NCBI GenBank assembly: GCA_023665185.1
Contig: JAMPEL010000001.1
Coordinates: 1-55,065, forward strand
Length of the DNA: 55,065 bases
Direction: 5' to 3'
Origin: Roseburia sp.
Lineage (GTDB): Bacteria > Bacteroidota > Bacteroidia > Bacteroidales > Bacteroidaceae
The stretch's first letter is position 1. Every line of letters begins with the position of its first letter. Shown here one piece after another: positions 45,581 through 55,000 of the stretch. Below the pieces are notes generated by a model that worked only from the letters and a program-made list of their open reading frames with translations, was not told the origin of the DNA and ran no database searches. Both the position numbers and the translations under genes were made by a program.

Positions 45581-46522
45581 TTACAGTTCCGCAAGCATCC
45601 TGCGGCAAAAGCTCTCGTGTCTCCAACGCATATAGAAATACAATGCCGTCATCACAACCAACTCGAAGAGCAGATACATCCACGGCACATTTGCAAGACA
45701 TGACACATAGAGCACTATCGCACGGATATTAAATGTAAGTATGTTTGCGTATTTCATCAGCGGCAGACTGTTTTTCCGGAACTCATCACGGAAATCCTGC
45801 GGAATCTTGTCGCCATATACTTCGCCCACTTTGGCAAGCAGAGCCTGAAAAGCAGGTGTCTGCAATTCCTGTTGCCTGGTGTAGTTGCAATATGAGCGCA
45901 GAAAAATTTTCCACAGAAGATTTCCCTTCCACGGAGTAGACTCATACAGTTTGCGTTGCTGAATACTGTTGTCCAGCTCACTCCCGTCCTTTCCCTTCAA
46001 GAAGAACAGATGCACATTACGGTAATAGTCGGCAAGACCGCACTGCCGCGCATGACATACAAGACCACATACACATGCAAGCAAAAATCCGTACCATCCC
46101 CATTGAATATCGGTAAAAGGAATATTTTGATTGAATATTCTTATAATAATGGCTATATAGATGCAGAAGAACCAAACGTCACCTGCAAATCCATCGAGAA
46201 TACGTCCAAGGCGCGTCTTTTTTCCTGTCATCCGCGCCATCTGCCCGTCGCAGCTGTCGTAGAAGTTTGCCCATGCAAGAAGCAATACACCTATTATATT
46301 ATACACAAGTCCGCGCGTGGTATCTGCATCAAACACGAACATGACACCTGCCGCTGCTCCCAAAAACATAGATATAACCGTCACCACATTCGGATGAATG
46401 TCAAAACGATTGAAGAACAAAGCCCAACGATAGCCTATTGGGCGCGTAAAAACAATGTCAATCCATTCTTCCGTATCTTGTGATTTCAAAGTCGATTCTA
46501 TTGATGCTTTATTATCTGACAT
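45581..46522 (-). CDS. CDP-alcohol phosphatidyltransferase-family membrane enzyme
   Basis: 313 residues with about six helices. The catalytic motif begins normally, Asp89-x2-Asp92-Gly-x2-Ala-Arg97, then Gly106-x3-Asp110, but the last aspartate is Asp115, one residue further than in the canonical DxxxD. The family moves a phosphoalcohol between a CDP-activated donor and an alcohol. Next to a nucleotidyltransferase and an ATP-grasp ligase it is probably the lipid-forming step of a special phospholipid or glycolipid. A ~90-residue soluble loop (about 170-260) is additional to the usual core. Confidence 0.85.
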   Translation of the reverse strand: MSDNKASIESTLKSQDTEEWIDIVFTRPIGYRWALFFNRFDIHPNVVTVISMFLGAAAGVMFVFDADTTRGLVYNIIGVLLLAWANFYDSCDGQMARMTGKKTRLGRILDGFAGDVWFFCIYIAIIIRIFNQNIPFTDIQWGWYGFLLACVCGLVCHARQCGLADYYRNVHLFFLKGKDGSELDNSIQQRKLYESTPWKGNLLWKIFLRSYCNYTRQQELQTPAFQALLAKVGEVYGDKIPQDFRDEFRKNSLPLMKYANILTFNIRAIVLYVSCLANVPWMYLLFELVVMTALYFYMRWRHESFCRRMLAEL

Positions 46523-46562
46523 AATTCAATACTTTATTTCTTTATCTGTTATCATACACTCA

Positions 46563-47381
46563 TTACATCCTTACAATTCTTTCTGCAATTGCAGCTGCAG
46601 CCTTGTCTCTACAACGCGAGAAGCTCGGCCAGTCGTTGAAGTCTATAATCCGCAGTTCACCAGTTTCAGAAACCACGCAGTCGCCTCCATATACAGGTAC
46701 ATCCAGCACTCTAGCAGCCCTGTCGCTTATGCACTTCAATTCTTCCGGAGAAAAAGGAAAGCCATGTGCCTTGCCATTATGCGTCTCCAACCCGAACTTA
46801 CTGTGCCCATCAGCGGCATAGCCCCAATCAAAGAAATCCGTGCCTTCCACACCATAGAACTTGATTAAGTCGCCCTCAAGATGCTTATTCGCCACCACAC
46901 ACGAGATGCCTCTTTCCTTGAAATCGTCCATCACGGCAGACACCTCTTCCTCATTCCTCACATAAGAGACATCGCTCTTCTGTTGCGCACAACCGTCACC
47001 ACGCTTTATCCAACAAGGATATTCCAGACACGGAACCGCACACGGCTCAAATATCCAGCTTTGCGGAGAGGAAATACACTCACGCATGAAAATTTCGGTA
47101 AACCTACTTCGGGTACAATTCTCCACACCAATCGCAGAGTTAATCACACGAACACCAGTCTCACATTCCATCTCACGAAGCTTTTTGATAGTAGATGAAT
47201 GACGCGCCATACTGAATATGAGTTCCGCCTCACACTCTTTGCTGAAATCTGTTTCAGAGACGCAACTGACACTATGCCCCATCGCAGACAGGCAGTCTGC
47301 CACCGCATGAAGAATTGCAGCGTCATTGTCCACCATATTCGGCGAGAACTCAGAGGCTCTCGCAATGCCCAATATTCTCAT
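46563..47381 (-). CDS. ATP-grasp ligase-like protein, substrate unknown
   Basis: 272 residues resembling RimK/PurK-type ATP-grasp enzymes: an N-terminal Rossmann-like part (MRILGIARASEF), central YPCWIKRGDG nucleotide-binding strand and the Mg-binding strand RIIDFNDWPSF with Asp/Asn. Such enzymes join a carboxylate to an amine or thiol through an acyl phosphate. It overlaps the start of its upstream neighbour by four bases (translational coupling), so it belongs to the same pathway. What it ligates is not visible. Confidence 0.75.
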   Translation of the reverse strand: MRILGIARASEFSPNMVDNDAAILHAVADCLSAMGHSVSCVSETDFSKECEAELIFSMARHSSTIKKLREMECETGVRVINSAIGVENCTRSRFTEIFMRECISSPQSWIFEPCAVPCLEYPCWIKRGDGCAQQKSDVSYVRNEEEVSAVMDDFKERGISCVVANKHLEGDLIKFYGVEGTDFFDWGYAADGHSKFGLETHNGKAHGFPFSPEELKCISDRAARVLDVPVYGGDCVVSETGELRIIDFNDWPSFSRCRDKAAAAIAERIVRM

Positions 47382-48118
47382 CTTCCCGCATTCAAAAATT
47401 CCTCAGCCTTTCTTATGTCTCCCGCATGGTCCACATCCAGAATCTTGGAAAAACGGCAGGCTTTCAGACACAAGCCGTCAAAAACAAGCTGCCTTTGGAA
47501 ATTGCGCATACGCGACATGCCCTCATCAATACACTTGTCGAGCGTGACGAATGCTTTAGAGTCCAGACAATAGATTCCTCCAGAAATATACTTACACACC
47601 GACAAGCCCGACTTTCCTGCCTCGCTCTGTCCGTAAAGTTCCAACGAATCATGGAAGCCGGTTATCATATCATGGCTATCAGTAGAAATATAAAGGGGCT
47701 TTTCATCGTCTATATAGTCCGTCACCGCCATCATTCCATCGCAAGCGGAAGCTCTGAACTCAGAGATATAAGATGAAAATTCACGCTCATCAAATATCGT
47801 ATCCACGGTTGTAAGACAGAACTTTCCCTCCCCTATATGATTTTTCAACTCATAAAAGCTATGCATCGAGCTTGGAGTAGTCTTCACCACAAGCCTCAGT
47901 GGAATTCCATTCCTCACCATCACACTCAGATGTTCCTGCACAAGCGTGGTAAGATTATTGGTAATGACAAATATTTCCTCTGCTCCGTTCTCCATAAATA
48001 TCCGGATAAGACGATCTATCATCGCTTCCCCATTAATCCTGACAAGCGGCTTGGGCATTTCTATTCCCTCTTGCGCAAGACGGGAGCCTTCACCGGCAGC
48101 AAGTATCGCAAATTTCAT
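47378..48118 (-). CDS. Nucleotidyltransferase (sugar/alcohol-phosphate cytidylyltransferase-like)
   Basis: 246 residues from MKFAILAAGEG; the frame opens earlier (48178), inside the upstream gene. Motif LAAGEGSRL..PKPLVRINGE is the pyrophosphorylase loop of NTP transferases; TVDTIFDE carries the metal aspartate. The overall form is closest to cytidylyltransferases such as LicC or the IPCT domain that makes CDP-inositol. Directly after the flippase-like gene (13-base gap) and coupled to the ATP-grasp gene. Proposed to activate the alcohol phosphate used by the CDP-alcohol transferase; the nucleotide is an inference. Confidence 0.85.
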   Translation of the reverse strand: MKFAILAAGEGSRLAQEGIEMPKPLVRINGEAMIDRLIRIFMENGAEEIFVITNNLTTLVQEHLSVMVRNGIPLRLVVKTTPSSMHSFYELKNHIGEGKFCLTTVDTIFDEREFSSYISEFRASACDGMMAVTDYIDDEKPLYISTDSHDMITGFHDSLELYGQSEAGKSGLSVCKYISGGIYCLDSKAFVTLDKCIDEGMSRMRNFQRQLVFDGLCLKACRFSKILDVDHAGDIRKAEEFLNAGR

Positions 48119-48131
48119 ATCTTTACTATTA

Positions 48132-49181
48132 TTATTTTGTTTCAGAAATATTATCCGCCACATTCTTCCGAACAGCAATATCCGACTGTCTGTTCCCCAC
48201 TTTCATAAGGAACAAGCCAATTGCTGTCCAGAAAAGTTCTCTTACACGGCATATTATAGAAATAAACATCCCTATGTCATTGGTCATTCCCATACCGGCT
48301 GTAGACATGGCAAAACCGCCTTCACGTCCACCCAGTTGCAATGGCATGAAGAACAACAAATTGGCAAACAAAGATGTAAACGCAAGTATCAAAATAGAAT
48401 GAATGAACATCATCCAACTTCCTCCTCCCACATCAAAAAGTTGCAGCATGAAATAGATTTCCAGCGACTGCAATATTCTGCCAACATATTCAAGAAAGAA
48501 AGAGCCGTAGAAACTGCGCTTGTTCTGTCCTTGCAACTCAGCAATCTGACGGTCAATGTTCGTCAAATCCTCTGCATGACTATCAGCAAACCGACGTGCC
48601 CATTTCCTGCAACCGGGAATATGCCCGACTATACTCACAAGCTTTACAACCATTCCGTTCTTATACCCTTTCACAAATAGATATATACCCGCCATACAGA
48701 ACAGTGTCATCAGCAACAGTATCACTCCCATCACCATGTTCACCGGCATGAACAGCAGATATAAAATAATCGAGGTAAACCAAAACCAGAAATGCGCAAA
48801 GATATGCATCATGGCAAACAACAGCACGGATGAGGTGGCGCGATGAGTTCCAATGCTCGGAGACAGTTCCATAATCTTATACGGCTCTCCTCCCATCAGT
48901 CCAGCCGGAGTGGCATAATTCAAGGCAAACCCGGTAATGGTAAGCTTCAATATCCGCCAAAAAGAAACCGGGCAGTCCCCGCTTCCCTTAATGATAATCC
49001 GCCATGTCTGCGCGTTCATCAAATACAAGCCCACCCAAAGCCCCAGCACAGCGACAAGCCAATATCCGGCTTTGGTAATATCATGCCATAATTGCACGAA
49101 GCTTACCTTAAACGTAAACAACATTACAATTACAGCGACAAGACCAAACAAAAAAAATATATTACGCACACTCTTTTTCAT
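48132..49181 (-). CDS. Lysylphosphatidylglycerol-synthase TM-region/UPF0104-like membrane protein
   Basis: 349 residues from MKKSVRNIFFLFGL, about eight helices, matching the flippase-type membrane domain of MprF and its stand-alone relatives (YbhN/AglD group). NYATPAGLMGGEPYK, in which the GGEP-type motif is central, and QLGGREGGFAM are family hallmarks. Stand-alone versions accompany lipid or glycolipid synthesis genes and probably move the product between leaflets. First gene of the leftward operon flippase-NTase-ATP-grasp-CDP-alcohol transferase-HAD. The open frame extends to 49262 but the ATG at 49181 begins a normal membrane protein. Confidence 0.85.
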   Translation of the reverse strand: MKKSVRNIFFLFGLVAVIVMLFTFKVSFVQLWHDITKAGYWLVAVLGLWVGLYLMNAQTWRIIIKGSGDCPVSFWRILKLTITGFALNYATPAGLMGGEPYKIMELSPSIGTHRATSSVLLFAMMHIFAHFWFWFTSIILYLLFMPVNMVMGVILLLMTLFCMAGIYLFVKGYKNGMVVKLVSIVGHIPGCRKWARRFADSHAEDLTNIDRQIAELQGQNKRSFYGSFFLEYVGRILQSLEIYFMLQLFDVGGGSWMMFIHSILILAFTSLFANLLFFMPLQLGGREGGFAMSTAGMGMTNDIGMFISIICRVRELFWTAIGLFLMKVGNRQSDIAVRKNVADNISETK

Positions 49182-49389
49182 CACTTTGCAAATGGCATAT
49201 ATGTTTACACTATCTTTATCGTATAACCGGAGTTTCCGGCAACAAGCACACTTATAGCACAAGTTTAAGGTTATGAGGTCTCAAAGCGGCGGCACCACTG
49301 TCGTACAGCATCCGTCCAACCCTCAAAACCTTATAACCTTATAAATCTGTCGCCTCACAGTCGGCGACAAGACTCACACAATAGAAAGA

Positions 49390-50487
49390 TTATATATCCT
49401 CCTCAGCAATCTGATCCAGTTTCAGTTTGTCACTGTCATCCCGTTTCTCATAATACTGCTTACGGAGCGGATGAGCATGAGCACTGTCATAACGCATACG
49501 GTTGCGCACAATGTCTATCGCCGAATAAACAGCACAACGGAATGAGCTTTCGTCTGCCTCATTCCCGCCGGCAATATCGTATGCAGTTCCATGAGCAGGC
49601 GAAGTGCGCACAATCGGCAAGCCCGCAGTATAGTTCACTCCTACATCCATAGCCAAAGCCTTGAACGGTGCCAGCCCCTGATCATGATACATGGCAAGCA
49701 CAGCATCAAACATATTGTAATTGCCAGACCCAAAGAAGCCGTCAGCCGGATACGGTCCAAAACATTTTATGCCTTTTTTCATCATTTCGTCAATAGCAGG
49801 ACATATCACTTCCTGCTCTTCTGTACCAAGCAGTCCGCCATCTCCACAGTGAGGGTTCAACGATAGCACGGCAATGCGGGGGTTGTCAAGAGCGAAGTCA
49901 CGCTTCAACGAATGGTTCAGTATCTGCAACTTCTCCTCAATAAGCTCTTTTGTGACGCATCCGGCAATCTGGCTTACAGGCAGATGAGTAGTCACCAATG
50001 CCACGCGCAAATTGTCCTTCATCAATATCATCAGAGCCTTGTCGCCCTCACCAACCTTCTGCTCGATATATTCCGTATGCCCTGGAAAATGAAAGCCCTC
50101 ACACTGAATAGTATGCTTGTTGATAGGGGCTGTGACAAGCACATCAATAAGCCCCCGGCTAAATTCGTCCAATGCTCTCTCGAGGGCAATGAAAGCTGCC
50201 TTTCCTGCTTCTTCGGTAGGGTGAGAGAAATCAACCTTCAGTTCTGTGTCACCAAAACAATTTACGATATTCAGCACACCGTCCTCAATGTCTTCTGCCG
50301 ATTCCTTTACCACAAAATTAACCTGACAGTCTATTGTCTTCTTGTGATATGTCGCCACTTTAGGAGAACCATACACAACAGGAGTGCATAAGTCAAGCAT
50401 CTCATCATTCTGAAATGTTTTCAGAATGACCTCATATCCTACTCCATTAATGTCTCCGTGGGTTATGCCCACTCTTATCTTATCCAT
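49390..50487 (-). CDS. pdxA: 4-hydroxythreonine-4-phosphate dehydrogenase
   Basis: 365 residues, oxidising 4-phospho-hydroxythreonine in the DXP-dependent pathway to vitamin B6. ITHGDINGVGYEVI at the N-terminus, PGHTEYIE and the metal-site histidines (VTTHLP, MYHDQGL) are conserved, as is RTSPAHGTAYDIAG. Last of a leftward series glyA-rlmN-DUF4837-pdxA; 145 bases separate it from the lipoprotein gene. A weak GTCGCC/GGCGAC hairpin at 49349-49368 lies downstream. Confidence 0.95.
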   Translation of the reverse strand: MDKIRVGITHGDINGVGYEVILKTFQNDEMLDLCTPVVYGSPKVATYHKKTIDCQVNFVVKESAEDIEDGVLNIVNCFGDTELKVDFSHPTEEAGKAAFIALERALDEFSRGLIDVLVTAPINKHTIQCEGFHFPGHTEYIEQKVGEGDKALMILMKDNLRVALVTTHLPVSQIAGCVTKELIEEKLQILNHSLKRDFALDNPRIAVLSLNPHCGDGGLLGTEEQEVICPAIDEMMKKGIKCFGPYPADGFFGSGNYNMFDAVLAMYHDQGLAPFKALAMDVGVNYTAGLPIVRTSPAHGTAYDIAGGNEADESSFRCAVYSAIDIVRNRMRYDSAHAHPLRKQYYEKRDDSDKLKLDQIAEEDI

Positions 50488-50632
50488 ATATATTTTTTTG
50501 ATTTTAGATTCTCACCGGCCTCATCCCGACCGATTGAACAGTAAATTTCTTGCGGCATATTGCCGAAATGTGCGGAAACATACCGCATTCCGCTTCCGGA
50601 TACCGAAAAAGTCATCAGTTTCCAGACATTGG

Positions 50633-51664
50633 TCACATACCCTTGCCCTCCGGCAATTTCAATGTATATAACGCAGCTTCAAGACGGCGCACCATTGTAC
50701 GCTTCATCTTGTCGGGAGCATACACAAATCCTTCCACCACAATCACACGGTTGTTGACAGTGTCCACTTGCGAATGAGCCACGAACGGGCCGCCCATCGC
50801 ATCATTCTCCATCTGCCACAATCCGCGTGCCTCTTGTGTATAGACACCCTGAACCTGCATGTCCTTCACCTTAACAAAATCTTTATCCGTAGCCATATAC
50901 TGGTTCGGCTTTCCGCCTGGAATATTCTTCTTCATGAAACTGTCGCGCAGAGCGATGTATGCCTTTTTCCTGAATACCTTCTCACTGACATACGGATAAC
51001 TGTATATCACAATATTCTGAATGCTCGACAAGCCATCATTCGATGCCCATATAAAGTCATCGCCTATTTTCATCTTGTTGATATCGACAGGTATGTAAAG
51101 CTCGCAATCGAACATTTCCTTTACTTTCTTTGCAAACTTCACATTGTGCTCCGTCTCCAGCCGTGTCGCCTCACGATTGATTTCCTCAGCAGAGAAGAAG
51201 CTGATGATGAATTTCGTCTGCTCCGTAATATATGCCGATATGGCAGCCTGACTCGGACCTTGTATCGTCATGATAAGCTGCGGAGAGGCATGTTCGTCAC
51301 GCACCAGATTAATCTTCGGCTGAGTAAAATGGTCACTTATTTTTATGACAATAATATTTCGGAATATATTAGTAATCCTGTCATAATGTTTCTGCTCCAC
51401 CCGGCTGACATGGAAAGTGCTTTCTTCCTGAGGAAGCCCCGGCATCGGCTTGTTGAGCACATCTTTGAGGGCAAGCCCTACATAACCGTCCCACACACTG
51501 TCGTCAGCGACAACCATCACCTCATACGGGTTTCCACTTGCGGCTGGAATGAGCGGACTTCGGGTGCGTCTCTTCTTTCCTCCCCCATTGCCGTCAGAAC
51601 ATGCGGCAAGCATCAAGGTCACAGAAAGAAACAGAATCAGGGCATTACATAATTTATTCTTCAT
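50633..51664 (-). CDS. DUF4837-family lipoprotein
   Basis: 343 residues. The signal peptide ends in a lipobox LAAC (Cys22), so the protein is probably lipid-anchored, followed by a basic linker (GGGKKRRTRSP). The body with NPYEVMVVADDSVWDG and FVKVKDMQVQGVYTQEARGLWQMEND is the DUF4837 family, specific to Bacteroidetes; function unknown. It lies 45 bases after rlmN on the same strand and is conserved next to pdxA/rlmN in this group, which suggests an envelope role expressed with housekeeping genes. Confidence 0.88.
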   Translation of the reverse strand: MKNKLCNALILFLSVTLMLAACSDGNGGGKKRRTRSPLIPAASGNPYEVMVVADDSVWDGYVGLALKDVLNKPMPGLPQEESTFHVSRVEQKHYDRITNIFRNIIVIKISDHFTQPKINLVRDEHASPQLIMTIQGPSQAAISAYITEQTKFIISFFSAEEINREATRLETEHNVKFAKKVKEMFDCELYIPVDINKMKIGDDFIWASNDGLSSIQNIVIYSYPYVSEKVFRKKAYIALRDSFMKKNIPGGKPNQYMATDKDFVKVKDMQVQGVYTQEARGLWQMENDAMGGPFVAHSQVDTVNNRVIVVEGFVYAPDKMKRTMVRRLEAALYTLKLPEGKGM

Positions 51665-51709
51665 AATATATTGCTTTTATAAAGTTAGAATATTCTCACA
51701 AAGTATTTG

Positions 51710-52744
51710 TCAGTCATCCGACACGGCATTCTCCATCATCTTGGCAGTAGACAGCAGTCCGCACGCAGCGAATATGTCCTGTCCCCGCGACGCGCGGATA
51801 GTCGTGAATATGCCATGCTGGGTCAGATAGTCGCGAAAAGCCACCATGCGCTCCCGCTCGATACCGTCAAGTTCCACATCCGGAATCTTATGAAAACGAA
51901 TGAGGTTGATTCGACACTCCACACCTTTCAGCAGTTTTATCAGCTCTTTTGCCGACGACATGTCGTCATTGACCCCCTTGAACATGGTGTATTCAAACGA
52001 GAGCCTGCGCTGATGGCTGAAGTCATACTGACGCAATGTGTCCACAATGTCGGCAATGGCGAATTGCTTTTCTGCCGGCATCAGCTTCAGTCTCTGCTCA
52101 TGAAACGGAGCATGCAGACTGACAGCTATATGGCATTCACACTCATCAATGAAACGCTTGAAATTCTTTTTCAGTCCTACGGTAGACACCGTGATGCGCC
52201 TCGGACTCCATGCCAGACCATATCCCGCCGTGATTATCTGCAAGGATTTCATCAGGTTGTCATAGTTGTCCAACGGTTCTCCCTGTCCCATAAAGACGAT
52301 ATTGGTCAGCTTTTCAGAGTTTTCGACAGACAAAATCTGGTTGAGGATGTCGGTGGCGGTAAGATTGCCGGAAAAGCCTTGCTTGCCGGTCTGGCAGAAC
52401 AGACAGTTCATCTTACATCCCACTTGGGTGGACACGCACAAGGTGGCGCGTTCTCCATCCGGAATATACACCGTCTCCACAAACTTGCCCTCGGCTGTGC
52501 GAAACAGATATTTTACAGTCCCGTCCACCGAGCGCATTGTCTCAATTGGTTCGGAGCGTCCTACAACGAAACGTTCCGCGAGTTGCTCGCGGAAACGTTT
52601 CGATATATTGGTCATTTCATCGATGCTTCTCACCCTCTTGACATAAATCCACTGCACCAGCTGCTTCGACGTGAACTTGGGCATACCAGCCTGAGCAACC
52701 ACATCCTCAAGCTCATTCAGCGTCAATCCTAAGAGTGATGTCAT
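51710..52744 (-). CDS. rlmN: Dual-specificity RNA methyltransferase RlmN (23S A2503 / tRNA A37)
   Basis: A radical-SAM methyltransferase, 344 residues from MTSLLGLTLN. The iron-sulfur cluster cysteines are Cys110, Cys114 and Cys117 (GCKMNCLFC), GQGEPLDNYDN is the SAM-contact region, and the methyl-carrying cysteine is in FAACGLL near the C-terminus. The frame has an earlier ATG at 52756 overlapping the glyA stop (52750), but the ATG at 52744 gives the normal N-terminus. Confidence 0.96.
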   Translation of the reverse strand: MTSLLGLTLNELEDVVAQAGMPKFTSKQLVQWIYVKRVRSIDEMTNISKRFREQLAERFVVGRSEPIETMRSVDGTVKYLFRTAEGKFVETVYIPDGERATLCVSTQVGCKMNCLFCQTGKQGFSGNLTATDILNQILSVENSEKLTNIVFMGQGEPLDNYDNLMKSLQIITAGYGLAWSPRRITVSTVGLKKNFKRFIDECECHIAVSLHAPFHEQRLKLMPAEKQFAIADIVDTLRQYDFSHQRRLSFEYTMFKGVNDDMSSAKELIKLLKGVECRINLIRFHKIPDVELDGIERERMVAFRDYLTQHGIFTTIRASRGQDIFAACGLLSTAKMMENAVSDD

Positions 52745-52749
52745 CTTTC

Positions 52750-54030
52750 TTACCATGCAAAAAGTGGATAATCCTTCATAAGTTCATTTACATGAGCTCT
52801 TACTTTGGCTATTGTCGCGTCGTTTTCAGGGTCGTTGAGCACAGTCTCAATCATATCCGCAATCTCCAGCATAAGTTCTTCCTTAGCACCTCGTGTAGTT
52901 ATTGCCGGAGTGCCAAGACGGATACCGCTTGTCTGGAAAGCCGAGCGGGTGTCGAACGGAACCATATTCTTGTTGGCTGTGATGTCGGCAGCAACGAGAG
53001 CCTTCTCAGCCACCTTACCTGTCAGCTCCGGATATTTCGTGCGCAAGTCGACAAGCATAGAGTGATTGTCTGTTCCGCCTGAGCAGATGTAGAATCCCTT
53101 GTCGATAAGAGCCTGTGCAAGCACAGCGGCATTCTTCTTCACCTGCATCTGATACTCCTTAAATTCCGGAGTAAGTGCCTCTCCAAATGCCACAGCCTTA
53201 GCCGCAATGACATGTTCGAGTGGTCCGCCCTGCTGTCCCGGGAACACAGCCGAGTTCAATATCTGCGACATCATCTTCACCTGTCCCTTAGGAGTGGCCA
53301 GACCCCACGGATTCTCGAAATCCTTGCCGAGCAGGATGATACCTCCACGCGGTCCTCTGAGAGTCTTATGAGTTGTAGAGGTCACAATATGCGCATATTT
53401 CAAAGGGTTGTCAAGAAGTCCGGCTGCGATAAGACCGGCAGGGTGCGCCATGTCAATCATAAGCAATGCTCCCACCTCATCGGCAATCTTTCTCATGCGG
53501 GCATAATCCCATTCTCTGCTGTATGCCGAGCCGCCACCAATAATGAGCTTAGGTTTCTTTTCCAAAGCCAGACGTTCCATCTCGTCATAGTCCACACGGC
53601 AAGTGTCCCTGTTCAGATTGTATCCGACAGGATTATAAAGTATTCCACTCGTATTCACATGGCTTCCATGAGAAAGATGACCGCCGTGGTCGAGGTTCAA
53701 ACCCATGAAAGTGTCTCCCGGCTTAAGTACGGAAAGCAGCACGGCTGCATTTGCCTGTGCGCCCGAATGAGGCTGCACATTGGCATACTCCGCGCCGAAC
53801 AGTTTCTTCACACGTTCTATAGCAATGGTCTCTGTCTGGTCCACCACTTCACATCCGCCGTAATATCTTTTTCCCGGATATCCTTCAGCATACTTGTTTG
53901 TGAGGCATGAGCCTTGTGCTTCCATCACTTGTTCACTGACATAGTTCTCCGAAGCAATCAGTTCAATACCTTTTACCTGACGCTGGTGTTCTTTCTCTAT
54001 CAAAGAGAATATTTCTTCGTCTCTTTTCAT
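52750..54030 (-). CDS. glyA: Serine hydroxymethyltransferase
   Basis: 426 residues, PLP-dependent enzyme converting serine and tetrahydrofolate to glycine and methylene-THF. The PLP lysine is Lys222 in [24 protein letters not shown] at the N-terminus and HNTSG-like HVNTSG region are conserved. First gene of the leftward glyA-rlmN-DUF4837-pdxA group; a -7 box lies 55 bases upstream. Confidence 0.97.
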   Translation of the reverse strand: MKRDEEIFSLIEKEHQRQVKGIELIASENYVSEQVMEAQGSCLTNKYAEGYPGKRYYGGCEVVDQTETIAIERVKKLFGAEYANVQPHSGAQANAAVLLSVLKPGDTFMGLNLDHGGHLSHGSHVNTSGILYNPVGYNLNRDTCRVDYDEMERLALEKKPKLIIGGGSAYSREWDYARMRKIADEVGALLMIDMAHPAGLIAAGLLDNPLKYAHIVTSTTHKTLRGPRGGIILLGKDFENPWGLATPKGQVKMMSQILNSAVFPGQQGGPLEHVIAAKAVAFGEALTPEFKEYQMQVKKNAAVLAQALIDKGFYICSGGTDNHSMLVDLRTKYPELTGKVAEKALVAADITANKNMVPFDTRSAFQTSGIRLGTPAITTRGAKEELMLEIADMIETVLNDPENDATIAKVRAHVNELMKDYPLFAW

Positions 54031-54084
54031 TGTTATAGTTTTAGTTTGTTATTCCTCTTTTCTCAAAAAATCGCTATTATCCTG

Positions 54085-54092
54085 CAAAAGTA
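54085..54092 (-). promoter_or_regulatory. -7 box of glyA
   Basis: Minus strand TACTTTTG fits TAnnTTTG. TTTG further upstream is too close for a standard -33, so only the -7 element is supported. Confidence 0.5.
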
Positions 54093-54229
54093 AGAATAAA
54101 ACGACAAACAGCCAATTAAAGTGCGAAAAAAGGTGACAAGATGATGCGGTTTGAGGGTTCGGGAGTTGTTTCATTTGTTGAAGAGCAAAGTAGTGATGTG
54201 GATAAAGCCTTGCAGATACATCCAACATG

Positions 54230-55000
54230 CACTTACTTTTTGCAAGTATGCTCTTGAATGATATTTTGCTGATATTTTAGACTGATTCCTCCGTCACTTC
54301 GCGACACATTCCCTAATTCAAGGGAGAAGCTATGCACCTTGTCAATCAAATTATTGTTCTCTTAGCGAATACGGCAATCAGGCCCCTACTCTAAATTAGA
54401 GAAGATGTCGCCTTGCGATGGAGGAATCCGTCGCAAATGTCAGCAAAGATTCAAATATAGCGACAATTTGATATGTTAAATCCCAATCCAGTAGAATCCG
54501 CTCAAAATGAACCGAGTTCCGCCGAGGTTGCAAAAACGCGATTCTACGGAGGTCTTCGAACCCCAAAATCAAAGAAGACAAATAGAACAATTCGTACGAC
54601 TAAAAGATATACAAAATTTCTCCGAAACATGCCTTTCCCATCCAAAAACCCACAAAAAGCCAAAATTACAAGGTGCTGAAAATTTATTTTCAGCGTACTC
54701 TAATTTTATTTGCAAGGTGAACAAAATTTATTTTCAAGGTGAACAAAATTTTCAAAGACCGTTTTTCGGGTCAAAATCGGGCATTTTCCCGCATAACTTT
54801 TTCAAAAAGACGGCAACCGCCTTTTCCATGCTCCGAAAAACAAAAATGGATTCTGAACCCGGGAAAAGACAATTTTAAGGCAAAAATTTCATAACTCACT
54901 GATTATCAACATTTCCTATTTTGTGTTCAACCCTTAGTTTTTGATCTAAAACTGCATACTTTTTGCTGAAAATATATTTGCTTGATTATCAATAATTTAC
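54230..55000 (+). repeat. Inverted double-hairpin pair plus 0.65-kb module, copy R3
   Basis: The inverted pair is at about 54278-54329 (minus) and 54381-54432 (plus), with the same spacer motif CACCTTGTCAATCAA as copy R1, but more diverged. The long module follows from 54433 with TTTGATATGTTAAA, GCGATTCTACGG, AAGGTG..AAAATTTATTT segments and GATTATCAAC. One arm of the 12-bp stem is mutated (CAGTAGAATCC). Similarity fades after about 55000 and the terminal palindrome TGACATAATGTCA is not seen before the window ends. No gene is supported in 54031-55065. Confidence 0.75.

Noticed and set aside
50553..50565. CGGCA-TAT-TGCCG hairpin as a terminator between the lipoprotein gene and pdxA
   Set aside because: Short stem without a following T run on the transcribed strand.
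51707..52732. 341-codon rightward frame, and a 294-codon frame at 50768-51652
   Set aside because: Antisense mirror frames of rlmN and the DUF4837 gene; no independent protein features.
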